From: an uncultured Alphaproteobacteria bacterium
GTDB lineage: Bacteria; Pseudomonadota; Alphaproteobacteria; HIMB59; GCA-002718135
Reading direction: 5' to 3'
DNA length: 64,000 nucleotides
Assembly (NCBI GenBank): GCA_902620425.1
Contig: CACNHX010000001.1
Location: 157,471-221,470, forward strand
The notes beneath the pieces are model-generated. The model made no database searches and was not told the DNA's origin. It saw only the letters and a program-made list of their open reading frames with translations. This document shows, piece after piece, positions 1 through 8,909 of the stretch. Position numbers and translations under genes: made by a program. Position 1 is the stretch's first letter; each line of letters begins with the position of its first letter.

Positions 1-267
1 ACCAAAAATAATTGCAACTTTATTATTTTTTTTAGCAGCCAAAATATCTTCGGTAGTTTTTGCATGAGCAATAATGTCATGATGCTCTTTAAAAAGGCGG
101 TGCCAATAATTTATTTTTTCAAAAGACTCTTCAGTATTTTCCCAATACACTAATGTCGCATGGATTGCAGTTAATCCAGCGTGGTGGGCATTTTCAAATA
201 ATTCCCTATTCCAATTACAATATTCCAATCCATCAATTAGAAGTATATCTTCACTTATTTTTGACAT
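1..267 (-). CDS. Membrane dipeptidase-like protein (M19 family), 5' part only
   Basis: The first 89 codons are present; the gene runs off the left edge of the window. The N-terminus (MSKISEDILLIDGLEYCNW) matches the subgroup of bacterial M19 (renal dipeptidase-type) proteins that begin with an IDGLxYCNW segment, followed by an HHAGLTAIHATL-like strand. Classical M19 enzymes have a zinc-binding HxD at this point (DGHxD). Here the histidine position is Leu, so the first metal ligand pair is not conserved. The gene diverges from the gene at 322 across about 54 bases. The family hydrolyses dipeptides or related amides, but the substrate here cannot be inferred. The family call rests on a partial sequence and is moderately secure. 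Confidence 0.72.
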   Translation of the reverse strand, partial: MSKISEDILLIDGLEYCNWNRELFENAHHAGLTAIHATLVYWENTEESFEKINYWHRLFKEHHDIIAHAKTTEDILAAKKNNKVAIIFG

Positions 268-269
268 AG

Positions 270-287
270 ATTAATACTTCTATTAAT
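270..287. promoter_or_regulatory. Inverted repeat between divergent genes, possible operator
   Basis: A perfect 7-bp inverted repeat (ATTAATA, 4-base gap CTTC, TATTAAT) sits directly between the dipeptidase-like gene (start at 267) and the rightward pair beginning at 322. The position suits a shared operator. Seven-bp repeats arise easily by chance in DNA this rich in A and T, so this is only a candidate. Confidence 0.22.
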
Positions 288-321
288 GAAAAAACCAAAA
301 TTAACTATACATATTTAATAA

Positions 322-1986
322 ATGTTACAAAAAGTAAGAGAAAACGATAACTACATGAAACTATCAAGAATGGGTTCACGCTATCCTTCTCGCCTTAGTT
401 TTTCCAGAAGTATGTTAAGAAGATTGATTAACGACAATTGGGAAATACATAAATCAAAATTTGATTTAGATAAAGATGGTTACGGTACAGTTGTTTATGA
501 AATTATTATTAATAAACAAACTTATTCACTTGTATGTTTCTCTGCTTTCCTAGATGATAAGGATAGAAGTGATAGAGTTATCGCTAGTAAATGGGATACA
601 GCCTATACATTACATGTAGGTAAATTATCTGAGCAAGATCTAAATAGATTAAAAAAAACAATTCCTCTGCAAGAATCAGGTCGCAATTCTCCAGATGAAT
701 TAATTCTTAGCAGAGCAAATAAAAGTGTAAGATTGTTTCAGTATGTTGTCGATTGTCTTTCAAATGGTAACCAGCCAGATATTTATGAAATAAATAAAGT
801 TGGGTACTTACTAAGAACTACTGCTGTTTATGGTAGTGGTAAATTTGGATTATCAGATTTTACTAACACAAAAAATATAACTGTTTTCAATCAGCCCTTT
901 AGAGCAGAAATGTTATCAGTTTATTTAATTAGAGAATTTAGTATTGAATTAGTTGAACATGTTGCAAGGCAAATAAACCCAAAAAAAGCAGTAAAGTTAG
1001 ATAGAAAAATTAAACAACATTTAGGTATTGGTAATTCAACAGGTTTAGGTATGGCACCTTTTATCATTAAACATCCAAAGTTGATTAATAAGTGGATGGA
1101 ACAGTACACAAAGACATTAGAAGAAATTTCTCAAATTGAGTTAGATAATATAGTTTTTGAAAAATATAAAAAACTTTTGAATAAAGCTCTTAGTTATCTT
1201 GAGGAAGTTAACACAAGTGATGAATTCCAAATTAATAAAAATAAATTAACTACTGAAGATTTAAAAAAATATATTTCCTACATTAATGACATAGATCTTT
1301 CTCTAAAATTTAAATGGTTAGATATTCTAGATTATTGTGACTCGAATTTTAATAATGATACTAAGGAAATTGCAAGAGTACAACTGATTGAATTGTTTCC
1401 TCAAATATCAGAAGAGTTAGCAGAAGATATGGCAGATGAGGAGATAATGGATATTGATGGAAATCAATCTATTGGAGATTTGAAAAAAACAATCAATGAT
1501 AAATATTCTTGGATAAAAAATATTGATTTTAATAATAAAGATAGCAATTATTTATTTTGGTATGTTTCAGCAGCTAAGTTAGAACCTAGATTAGGTGAAA
1601 GATATAATGAACAAGGAAGTGAATTGGAGCAAAATCTAGGAATAGCAAAAATGGTTAATGATTTATTTAAGCAAATTAAAAATGTAGATGAAAAACAATT
1701 AATTTGTGAATTTTTGTTAATGCATCCAGAATACAGAGGAATTGTTAAGAGAATTCAATCTTTAAAAAATTATCCTTTTTCAGAAGTTCAAGATAATGTT
1801 CTTGATAAAAAAACAATGCCAATTGATATGTTAAGATTTAAGTTATCTTTTTTTGGAGCTAATCGTTATGATCCTAAGTCAGATAGATGGTTAAGAGTAA
1901 GTTTTTTTTCTGGAGCCCCTTATTTATCAGATCTGAGTAATAAAAATGTTGATGAATGGGGTTTTGCAACAATGAGTACATATTAA
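322..1986 (+). CDS. Conserved protein of unknown function, partner of DUF3726 gene
   Basis: I do not recognise a named domain. The 554-residue product is soluble-looking: no signal peptide and no membrane segment. Its N-terminal third is rich in conserved-looking patches (RMGSRYPSRLSF near residue 17, SDRVIASKWD near 84, LSRANKSVRLFQYVVD near 129, RTTAVYGSGKFGLSD near 168, GNSTGLGMAPF near 237). This composition recalls an enzyme rather than a structural protein. A second in-frame ATG at 355 (reading MKLSRMGSRYPS) is a plausible alternative start, because conserved-looking sequence begins there. The downstream DUF3726-like gene starts about five bases after this stop, so the two are probably translated together. 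No function is assigned. Confidence 0.8.
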   Translation: MLQKVRENDNYMKLSRMGSRYPSRLSFSRSMLRRLINDNWEIHKSKFDLDKDGYGTVVYEIIINKQTYSLVCFSAFLDDKDRSDRVIASKWDTAYTLHVGKLSEQDLNRLKKTIPLQESGRNSPDELILSRANKSVRLFQYVVDCLSNGNQPDIYEINKVGYLLRTTAVYGSGKFGLSDFTNTKNITVFNQPFRAEMLSVYLIREFSIELVEHVARQINPKKAVKLDRKIKQHLGIGNSTGLGMAPFIIKHPKLINKWMEQYTKTLEEISQIELDNIVFEKYKKLLNKALSYLEEVNTSDEFQINKNKLTTEDLKKYISYINDIDLSLKFKWLDILDYCDSNFNNDTKEIARVQLIELFPQISEELAEDMADEEIMDIDGNQSIGDLKKTINDKYSWIKNIDFNNKDSNYLFWYVSAAKLEPRLGERYNEQGSELEQNLGIAKMVNDLFKQIKNVDEKQLICEFLLMHPEYRGIVKRIQSLKNYPFSEVQDNVLDKKTMPIDMLRFKLSFFGANRYDPKSDRWLRVSFFSGAPYLSDLSNKNVDEWGFATMSTY

Positions 1987-1991
1987 TATCT

Positions 1992-2672
1992 GTGAGTTAT
2001 TCTTACTATGAAGTCTACACTAATACACAACGAGCTTTTTCAGGATTAGGATTCACTTATGGATCAGATGAGGATGCTGCATTTATTACAACATGGCTTG
2101 AAATATTTGGTTTGGATGGGATCAAATTATTAAAATTAAAAATTGAAGAATTAGATAACACTTTCAATGCCAGTATAGATCCGTCAAAAATAAATGATGA
2201 GTTTGATTGTGAAAATAAATCTTTTTTGGTGATAGGCCCGGGATTGATTGATTATTTAGTATCAAAAATAGATAAAAGGGATGATTTTAAATTAACTTTT
2301 AAAAATTGTAGTGACCCCATATTCCTAATACCTTTGCTTTATAAGTATGCCAAAAAAAATATCTATTCACAGTTTTTGTTAGATCAAAAAATTGATGTAC
2401 AAATAACAAATGAAAATATTAGGGTTAATAGAGAAATTATCTCTACAAATTATCAAAGAAATTTTGATCTTTTACTCACAAAGAAAATTTTTAATGAACA
2501 AAAATTAGATATTAATATTTCATCATCAAATATAAATAATATGCTCTCTAAGGGTATTAATCCTGATAAAAAATCTTGGGATCAAATATCTAAAATAGCT
2601 TTTAGAACTTTTGTTCCTGAGTCAGAGGAATCTAGAGCAAAAGGTGCCGGAGGTGGCGATGCAAATGATTAA
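1992..2672 (+). CDS. DUF3726-like protein
   Basis: The product of about 226 residues opens with VSYSYYEVYTNTQRAFSGLG and continues GSDEDAAFITTWLEIFGLDG, which I recognise as the N-terminus of the uncharacterised DUF3726 family. It ends in an ESRAKGAGGGDAND tail. I chose the GTG at 1992 because the family pattern begins exactly there, five bases after the stop of the upstream gene. An ATG at 1956 in the same frame would add 12 residues overlapping that gene. There is no clear ribosome site, so translation is probably coupled. Its role is unknown. The close pairing with the 554-residue protein suggests they act in one complex or pathway. Confidence 0.68.
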   Translation: MSYSYYEVYTNTQRAFSGLGFTYGSDEDAAFITTWLEIFGLDGIKLLKLKIEELDNTFNASIDPSKINDEFDCENKSFLVIGPGLIDYLVSKIDKRDDFKLTFKNCSDPIFLIPLLYKYAKKNIYSQFLLDQKIDVQITNENIRVNREIISTNYQRNFDLLLTKKIFNEQKLDINISSSNINNMLSKGINPDKKSWDQISKIAFRTFVPESEESRAKGAGGGDAND

Positions 2673-2712
2673 TTTACTATATGCAAATTGCTAAATACAT
2701 TAGTAATTAGTT

Positions 2713-2732
2713 GATAACCAGTTTCCGTTATC
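2713..2732. terminator. Weak hairpin at convergent gene ends
   Basis: GATAAC and GTTATC form a 6-bp stem with an 8-base loop between the convergent stops of the DUF3726-like gene (2672) and soxG (2747). There is no long T tract on either side. It is the only hairpin candidate in the junction and may end transcription weakly from either direction. Confidence 0.25.
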
Positions 2733-2746
2733 CTAAAATAATCTAT

Positions 2747-3310
2747 CTATCTCTCTAATACTTCGTATCCAAACTGATCTGCTGTTTCAAGAAGGATCTC
2801 CCAAATTGATAAAGCAAAACCTCTTGGTATATATAGACAGTAGTTATTGGAAGTTATTTTAAATAGCTTAACACTGACATGATGAATGGCTGTGCTAGCA
2901 GATGATAGATCTGGAAAATTCCTAGCTCTTAAATCAATTGGAAGATGTCTATTTAAAAATAATGATGAATTATCTCCTGTAATTTCAATACCTGTGAAAG
3001 CATGAGACATGTCTAAAATTGTTGCGATTTGCTCACTTATTTCAATTTCTTTATTAAATAGCCACCATTTCAAAGGTTCCATTCTCCATAATGATTTATT
3101 TTCAAAAATTATCCCTTTATTAAAACTAGGAATATTTTTAATTTTTAGTTCTTTTGATATTAAATTATTCATTTCATCAATTTTGTCAGGCCAACAAGCA
3201 ATTTGTAAAATTTCTAAACTTTTTAATTCTTTAAATGTTAGAGATTGTTTCTCGCTTGATGAATATTTTCCAACCTTATAAATTGTTTCTAGTGCAGAAT
3301 GTCTATGCAT
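2747..3310 (-). CDS. soxG: Sarcosine oxidase gamma subunit
   Basis: SoxG is the small gamma subunit of heterotetrameric sarcosine oxidase, which demethylates sarcosine to glycine, passing the methyl carbon to tetrahydrofolate and making hydrogen peroxide. The product is about 187 residues, normal for the family, and ends with a typical RGFALSIWEILLETADQFGY segment. Start at 3310 (MHRHSALE) is preferred: this ATG overlaps the soxA stop within TATGCATAG and matches the family N-terminus. An upstream in-frame ATG at 3334 lies inside soxA. It is the last gene of soxB-soxD-soxA-soxG. Confidence 0.88.
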   Translation of the reverse strand: MHRHSALETIYKVGKYSSSEKQSLTFKELKSLEILQIACWPDKIDEMNNLISKELKIKNIPSFNKGIIFENKSLWRMEPLKWWLFNKEIEISEQIATILDMSHAFTGIEITGDNSSLFLNRHLPIDLRARNFPDLSSASTAIHHVSVKLFKITSNNYCLYIPRGFALSIWEILLETADQFGYEVLER

Positions 3311-6260
3311 ACATTCGTTCTCCTTTAGGATCAATCATATGTGGTGAAACAACTTTTAAATTCATTTGTTTATTTCTTACAGGATCTGCCCCAACTAAAT
3401 TGGTATCTTTCCATTTATCTAAACCACCCTTGACAAAACCTAATCCAATCCAATGTCCAAGTTCAGGAGAATAAGTAACTGAAGTAATTCTTCCGATACC
3501 CTGTCCTTTAATATTATTTTTTTCACAGACAATAGTTCCAGCATTAAAAGTTTCTTTTAGGTTTGTAGGAAAGAAGCCTACTAGAATTTCACGATCATTA
3601 TTTTTTAAAACTCCTCGTTTTCTCATTGCGCTTCCAATATATGATTTTTTTGTAGATGCCATTTTGCTTAAACCTGCATCATCAATAGTTACCCTCCCAT
3701 CAAGCTCAGCAGCTGTTACATGACCTTTTTCAACTCTAAGTGCACCTAAAGCTTCTAATCCATATAAACATCCATCATATTTTTTTGCATTTTCCCAAAG
3801 TAAGTCCATCATTGTATTGGCAAAATCTGATTTGACATAAACTTCAAAAGCTAATTCGCCGGAAAAACTAATTCTTGCAATCCTACAAGGAATATTACCT
3901 TTAAGAAATGTTGAAGTAACACCCATAAAAGGTAAGTTATTATTAGTTATAACCAAAGAATCATCGACACAATTATTGAGAACTTCTCTAGATTTAGGTC
4001 CTGCAACTGATACGCCTGCCCATTGTTCAGAAACACTAGTCACATTAACATTAAGATCTGTCCATCTAGTTTGAAGTAATTCTTCTAACCATGACATCAC
4101 TTTTGCAGCTTCACCTGTAGACGTCGTCATAAAATATTCATTTTCTGCTAATCTCCAAGATGTGCCATCATCCATTACAATACCGTCATCACGCAACATG
4201 ATACCGTATCTAGCTTTTCCAACTTGTAGTTTTGAAAAACCATTCGAATAAATTCTATTTAAAAATTCGGTAGAGTCTGGTCCTTGAATAGCTATTTTGC
4301 CTAATGATGTTACATCACAAATTCCAACTGTTTTTCTTACTGTTGATGCTTCTCTTATATAAGAGTCACTTAAAGTTTCATTTTCTTTGGGATAATACCA
4401 AGGTCTTTGATACAATCCAACTTCAATCATTTTTGCACCATGATCAATATTCCATTGATGCATTGGCGTTACTCTTAACGGCCTAAAATGTTTTCCAACA
4501 TTTCTTCCGCTTAAGGCACCTATAGATACAGGAGTATAGGGAGGTCTAAAAACAGTAGTTCCAACTTCTGGAATTTCTTTATTTAAAAGTTCAGCCATTA
4601 AAGACAATCCAATGATATTTCCCATTTTTCCTTGATCGTTTGCCATACCTAAAGTTGTGTATCTTTTAAGATGCTCTACCGAAATGAAACCTTCACGATG
4701 TGCGAGTCTTACGTCATCTGTTGTTACATCATGTTGATAATCTACAAAACTTTTTGATCTAGATTTTTTATATTTTACTTCATAAAGTGGTTGTATGGGA
4801 TTTTTCCATCCACCAGGTTTTGGGAAAAAATAATTTGTTTTAGAAATACCTAAACGGTTCAACGCATCAGTAGTTCCTGCTATCCCAGAAGCAATACAAT
4901 CATTTTTATTCCATAAACCTCTAGAAGAACCTACCATTGTAATATTTTCTTTTGTGTCACTTGGTAAAAAACAAGCATTGTTATAATCCCATTTAGGCTT
5001 TACGCCTCTGTGAGATAACAAATGTACAGCAGGTGACCAGCCACCTGATAATAGAACCTGATCACAATTTATAGTTTCAGATTTATTAATAGTTTCACTT
5101 TTTGATATATCTAAACTATCAATTTTTTTTGAACCATTAATATTATAAGGTACATACCCTTTTCTTATTTCAAAACTTTTATTTGTCTCAATTTCAAAAT
5201 TAGTTCGTGAATCAAGAACAGTTACATTGGCCCCAGCTTCTGATAATTGATGTGCTGTTTCATAAACAGAATCATTATTTGTAGCTATCACAATTCTTTT
5301 TCCGGTGAGTACACCATATCTATTCAAATAATGCTTTGATGCATTTACGGTCATTACACCAGGAATATCATTATTATTAAATGCAATGTGTCTTTCAATT
5401 GCTCCAGCACCAACAATTATATGCTTTGCTCTAATGGTCCAAAATCTTTGGCGTGGAATGTTTACATTTGATGCTGATATATGGTCTGTTACTCTCTCTA
5501 ATAAACCAACAACACAATTATCATATAACCCGAATGCAGTAGTTCTAGTCATTATTTTTATGCCTAGATTTTCAAGTTGATTTTTAATTTGTGAGTTATC
5601 AAAATCATTTTCTGCAAGTTGATTTCCTCCAATAAGACTATCTTGCTCAACTAAAATAACATCTAATTTTTTTTCTGCTGCCTCTATTGCAGCTGCAACA
5701 CCAGAAGGTCCTGATCCTACAACAATTAAATCACAAAAATCATGAGCATGCTCATAAGTATCTGGATCAGGTAACCCAGAAGCACTTCCCATTCCCGCAG
5801 CTTTTCTAATAAACTTTTCAAAAAACATCCATATGGCTGTTCCTTTACCCCATTCAAGTGGAGGTATTCCCATAAAAGTTTTATAATAAAAACCAGCTGC
5901 TAAAAACCTACCTAAGTAATTATTTATTCCAGCTAGATCAAAATTTACATTTGGAAATGCATTTTGACCACTTGCTTCCAAACCATTATATAATTCTTGC
6001 GTTGTTGCTCTTACATTTGGATCTCTTCTATCTTTTGAACCAATAGTAACTAAAGCACCGGATTCCTCGACTCCACTAGAAAATATTCCCCTTGGTCTAT
6101 GATATTTAAAACTTCTACCAACTATACCAATATTATTTGCAAGTAATGCTGATGCTAGAGTATCTCCTTCAAAACCTTTGTAATTTTTTTTATCCCACCT
6201 AAAGGATAAAATTTTATCTCTATTAATTTTTCCATAGTTATCTATTCTTTTTGTCTTCAT
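3303..6260 (-). CDS. soxA: Sarcosine oxidase alpha subunit
   Basis: SoxA (985 residues, normal length) carries the NAD+ site and the tetrahydrofolate-binding domain of heterotetrameric sarcosine oxidase. Its N-terminus (about residues 20-75) has the ferredoxin-like fold region with EGDTLASALLAN and RSFKYHRPRGIFSSG. A dinucleotide-binding motif, VVGSGPSG, lies at about residues 180-187. A second nucleotide-binding region follows (GKRIVIATNNDS, near 340). The C-terminal 400 residues are aminomethyltransferase-like (GcvT fold), which receives the formaldehyde-level carbon as 5,10-methylene-tetrahydrofolate. It overlaps soxD by four bases and soxG by eight, so the four subunits are translationally coupled. 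Confidence 0.96.
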   Translation of the reverse strand: MKTKRIDNYGKINRDKILSFRWDKKNYKGFEGDTLASALLANNIGIVGRSFKYHRPRGIFSSGVEESGALVTIGSKDRRDPNVRATTQELYNGLEASGQNAFPNVNFDLAGINNYLGRFLAAGFYYKTFMGIPPLEWGKGTAIWMFFEKFIRKAAGMGSASGLPDPDTYEHAHDFCDLIVVGSGPSGVAAAIEAAEKKLDVILVEQDSLIGGNQLAENDFDNSQIKNQLENLGIKIMTRTTAFGLYDNCVVGLLERVTDHISASNVNIPRQRFWTIRAKHIIVGAGAIERHIAFNNNDIPGVMTVNASKHYLNRYGVLTGKRIVIATNNDSVYETAHQLSEAGANVTVLDSRTNFEIETNKSFEIRKGYVPYNINGSKKIDSLDISKSETINKSETINCDQVLLSGGWSPAVHLLSHRGVKPKWDYNNACFLPSDTKENITMVGSSRGLWNKNDCIASGIAGTTDALNRLGISKTNYFFPKPGGWKNPIQPLYEVKYKKSRSKSFVDYQHDVTTDDVRLAHREGFISVEHLKRYTTLGMANDQGKMGNIIGLSLMAELLNKEIPEVGTTVFRPPYTPVSIGALSGRNVGKHFRPLRVTPMHQWNIDHGAKMIEVGLYQRPWYYPKENETLSDSYIREASTVRKTVGICDVTSLGKIAIQGPDSTEFLNRIYSNGFSKLQVGKARYGIMLRDDGIVMDDGTSWRLAENEYFMTTSTGEAAKVMSWLEELLQTRWTDLNVNVTSVSEQWAGVSVAGPKSREVLNNCVDDSLVITNNNLPFMGVTSTFLKGNIPCRIARISFSGELAFEVYVKSDFANTMMDLLWENAKKYDGCLYGLEALGALRVEKGHVTAAELDGRVTIDDAGLSKMASTKKSYIGSAMRKRGVLKNNDREILVGFFPTNLKETFNAGTIVCEKNNIKGQGIGRITSVTYSPELGHWIGLGFVKGGLDKWKDTNLVGADPVRNKQMNLKVVSPHMIDPKGERMYA

Positions 6261-6541
6261 TTATTATTTTCTACAACCTTCTGTAGATCCGGATGGCATG
6301 GTTTGACACTTTTTATTTCATGAGTGACAGTAGAACGTTCAACTACCAACCACATTCTACATCCATTAGAATGATGCCATGTTTCAAATTGAAAACCTTT
6401 TATATTTTTTCTGAAAAATATAGCTTCAGTCCATTCTTTCTCTGATGCATCTAACGAGGGATAATTGATTGTTGCATCTCCTCCATAACTAAATTCACTA
6501 TGATCTCTTTCACCACAATAAGGACAATTGATTCTAATCAT
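6257..6541 (-). CDS. soxD: Sarcosine oxidase delta subunit
   Basis: SoxD is the 94-residue zinc-binding subunit. The N-terminal CPYCGERD (Cys6, Cys9) and the WHHSNGCRMW segment (His56, His57, Cys61) supply the metal ligands expected in the family. The start follows directly on the soxB stop and the end overlaps the soxA start by four bases, the standard soxBDAG arrangement. Confidence 0.95.
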   Translation of the reverse strand: MIRINCPYCGERDHSEFSYGGDATINYPSLDASEKEWTEAIFFRKNIKGFQFETWHHSNGCRMWLVVERSTVTHEIKSVKPCHPDLQKVVENNK

Positions 6542-7807
6542 TTAACCGTGCAATTTTGGATCAGGTCCTGCGCCACGTTCATCAATATTGATACCTTTTT
6601 CAAATCTTTCTAAATTATGATTTTGTACGTAGTTATGCGGGCTTTCATTTGCAATTAAGTCAGCAAAATACCAACCTGATGCAGGACTAGCTTTGAAACC
6701 GCCATAGTTCCAACCAGCATTTAAATAAAGATTAGATATTGGCGTTTTACAAATAAAAAATGATCCGTCCATTGTCATGTCCATAACACCTGCCCAATGA
6801 CGAAGTAATCTTATTCTTCCAAGTGAAGGAAATATTGCCATAGCCGCTTCGGCAACATCTTGAACCATAGGAAGATTTCCTCTTTGAGCATATGATTTAT
6901 ACCAGTCAAGATCACCACCAAACACCATGCTTCCTTTATCTGACTGCGATATATAGAAATGCGCACCACCTACACCATAAACAACAACCTGGTCTAGAAG
7001 TGGTTTAACAGCCTCAGATACAAATGCTTGTAGTTTATGGGATTCAATTGGCAGGTTGCCTAATTCTGCCATTTGCCATAATACTGAAGTATTGCCTGCA
7101 ACAGCAAATCCTATTTTCTTTCCTTTTATAATTCCTCTTGAAGTTTGAATACTTTCAATATTTCCATTCTTTCTTATAAAACCTGTAACTTCACAATTTT
7201 GAAGAATGTCTACACCTAATGTATCTGCAGCCCTTGCATAACCCCATGCAACTGCATCGTGTCTTGCATTACCTGCTCTTTTTTGAACTGCAGCTCCAAG
7301 TATTGGAAATCTAGAATTATGATAATTTAAATGTGGAATTTTTTTCTTTAAAGTTTTTAAATCCCAAAGTTCTGCATCAGTTCCGTGGAGTCGCATAATA
7401 TTATAAATCCGTGAAACTGAATCTTTAGCACCAGGGCTATGAAATAACGAGACATGAGCTCGTTGGCTAAACATTACATTATAATTTAATTCGTGACTTA
7501 AATTTTCCCATAACTTTAAAGAATGTTCATAAAATTCGTGGTTGCCTGGCATCATATAATTTGATCTTACAATAGTTGTATTACGTCCAGCGTTTCCTCC
7601 ACCAATCCAGCCTTTTTCTAAGACAGCTACATTTTTTATATTATGATTCTTTGCTAAATAATATGCCGTGGCAAGACCGTGTAAACCTCCACCAATTATT
7701 ACAACATCATAACTACTTTTTGGTTCTGGATCACGCCATTGTCTAGTCCAATAAGACTGACCATTTAAACCGTTTTTAATTACATTCCAGGCATTAAATT
7801 TTGTCAT
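6542..7807 (-). CDS. soxB: Sarcosine oxidase beta subunit
   Basis: SoxB (421 residues) is the catalytic flavin subunit of heterotetrameric sarcosine oxidase, a DadA/GlcD-type FAD-dependent amine oxidase. The FAD-binding GGGLHG motif is at residues 39-44. The NARHDAVAWGYAR segment holds His183, which corresponds to the histidine that binds FMN covalently in characterised beta subunits. The C-terminal WNYGGFKASPASG loop is typical. It is the first gene of soxBDAG, 76 bases after the end of the eut-like operon. The gap may contain its own promoter, though none is convincing. Dimethylglycine or a related N-methyl amino acid is possible as an alternative substrate. Confidence 0.95.
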   Translation of the reverse strand: MTKFNAWNVIKNGLNGQSYWTRQWRDPEPKSSYDVVIIGGGLHGLATAYYLAKNHNIKNVAVLEKGWIGGGNAGRNTTIVRSNYMMPGNHEFYEHSLKLWENLSHELNYNVMFSQRAHVSLFHSPGAKDSVSRIYNIMRLHGTDAELWDLKTLKKKIPHLNYHNSRFPILGAAVQKRAGNARHDAVAWGYARAADTLGVDILQNCEVTGFIRKNGNIESIQTSRGIIKGKKIGFAVAGNTSVLWQMAELGNLPIESHKLQAFVSEAVKPLLDQVVVYGVGGAHFYISQSDKGSMVFGGDLDWYKSYAQRGNLPMVQDVAEAAMAIFPSLGRIRLLRHWAGVMDMTMDGSFFICKTPISNLYLNAGWNYGGFKASPASGWYFADLIANESPHNYVQNHNLERFEKGINIDERGAGPDPKLHG

Positions 7808-7883
7808 TTGTTTTATTAATTATTAGAATAGTTGATGAAAGTAAAATAAATTAACTCGCCATGCTAGTGTTATTTAATCACAG

Positions 7884-8909
7884 TTAACTTGATGAATCTG
7901 GCCATGTGTCATTTAATCTATAACCTTCTGGAAAAGGATCATCCTTATCGATATATAAACTTTGTATTCCAGTAATAAATGCACTACCTGTTATTTTTGG
8001 AATAATACAATTTTTGTTATTAATTTTAATTTCCTTTTCAATACTTGCTTTAAATGAAGATCCTATAATAGACTTTGATATAAATTCTTCATTTATTTGT
8101 ATTTCATTTTTTTCTTTCATTACTGCTAATCTTGCTGAAGTGCCTGTACCGCAAGGTGAACGATCAAGTTTCCCAGGTCGTATAACAACTGTATTTAATC
8201 CTGTAAGTAATGATTGATTATTTTTTTTTAAGGGTTCAATAAATTGGCAAAAGGAAAGATAGTCTAATCCTTTAATAGTAGGATGTTCAAATCCTATAGA
8301 TGCGTTTGCTTCTCTCAATAATTCTTTAGCAACATTTACAAATTGATTTGCATTCTTTGGTTCAATTTTAAGATTAAAATCACTAGCATTACAAATTAAA
8401 AAACTGTCACCTCCAAAAGCAGTACTTACTTTAATTGTACCATAATTTTTAGTCTTTAAATCTACATCTATTTTATCTGCAAAGCAGGCAAGATTAGTTA
8501 AAGTGACACTTTTAACTTTCTTATTTTCACAATCAGCAACAATTTTTATTAAACCACCGGGAGCTTCAAGTGTAAGCATGGTTTTAGGATATTTCATTTG
8601 AACAATATTTTTTTCTAATAAGACTGTCGTTACACAAATTGTATTTGATCCACTCATTGGAGGATTATCTTCTGGTTCCATGATTACAAATCCAGCATCT
8701 GCATTTTTATTTGAAGGCTCTAAAATAATATTACAATGTTTAAAGACCCCTCCCCGAGGTTCATTTAAAAAAAAATTTCTCCATTTTTTATCTAAAAAAA
8801 GTTTTTTAGAAGCTTCCTCAGGTGATTTAAAATTCAAGCCTTTAATTCCAGTTACTACATCCCCAATTTCACCACAGCAATGTGTATTAAATACTGTGAT
8901 TTCATCCAT
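7884..8909 (-). CDS. Proline racemase-family protein (hydroxyproline epimerase or dehydratase type)
   Basis: The 341-residue product belongs to the proline racemase / 4-hydroxyproline 2-epimerase / trans-3-hydroxyproline dehydratase family. At the first catalytic position the motif is PPMSGSN (Ser86, with Ser88 where racemases have His) instead of MCGH. The second catalytic position is Cys253 in DRSPCGTGTSARLA. A Ser/Cys pair is known for non-racemase members that epimerise 4-hydroxyproline or dehydrate 3-hydroxyproline, so a true proline racemase is unlikely. The start overlaps the end of the M24 gene by eight bases. It is the last gene of the eut-like operon, so the substrate may be a cyclic or hydroxylated amino acid intermediate of that pathway. 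Confidence 0.82.
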   Translation of the reverse strand: MDEITVFNTHCCGEIGDVVTGIKGLNFKSPEEASKKLFLDKKWRNFFLNEPRGGVFKHCNIILEPSNKNADAGFVIMEPEDNPPMSGSNTICVTTVLLEKNIVQMKYPKTMLTLEAPGGLIKIVADCENKKVKSVTLTNLACFADKIDVDLKTKNYGTIKVSTAFGGDSFLICNASDFNLKIEPKNANQFVNVAKELLREANASIGFEHPTIKGLDYLSFCQFIEPLKKNNQSLLTGLNTVVIRPGKLDRSPCGTGTSARLAVMKEKNEIQINEEFISKSIIGSSFKASIEKEIKINNKNCIIPKITGSAFITGIQSLYIDKDDPFPEGYRLNDTWPDSSS

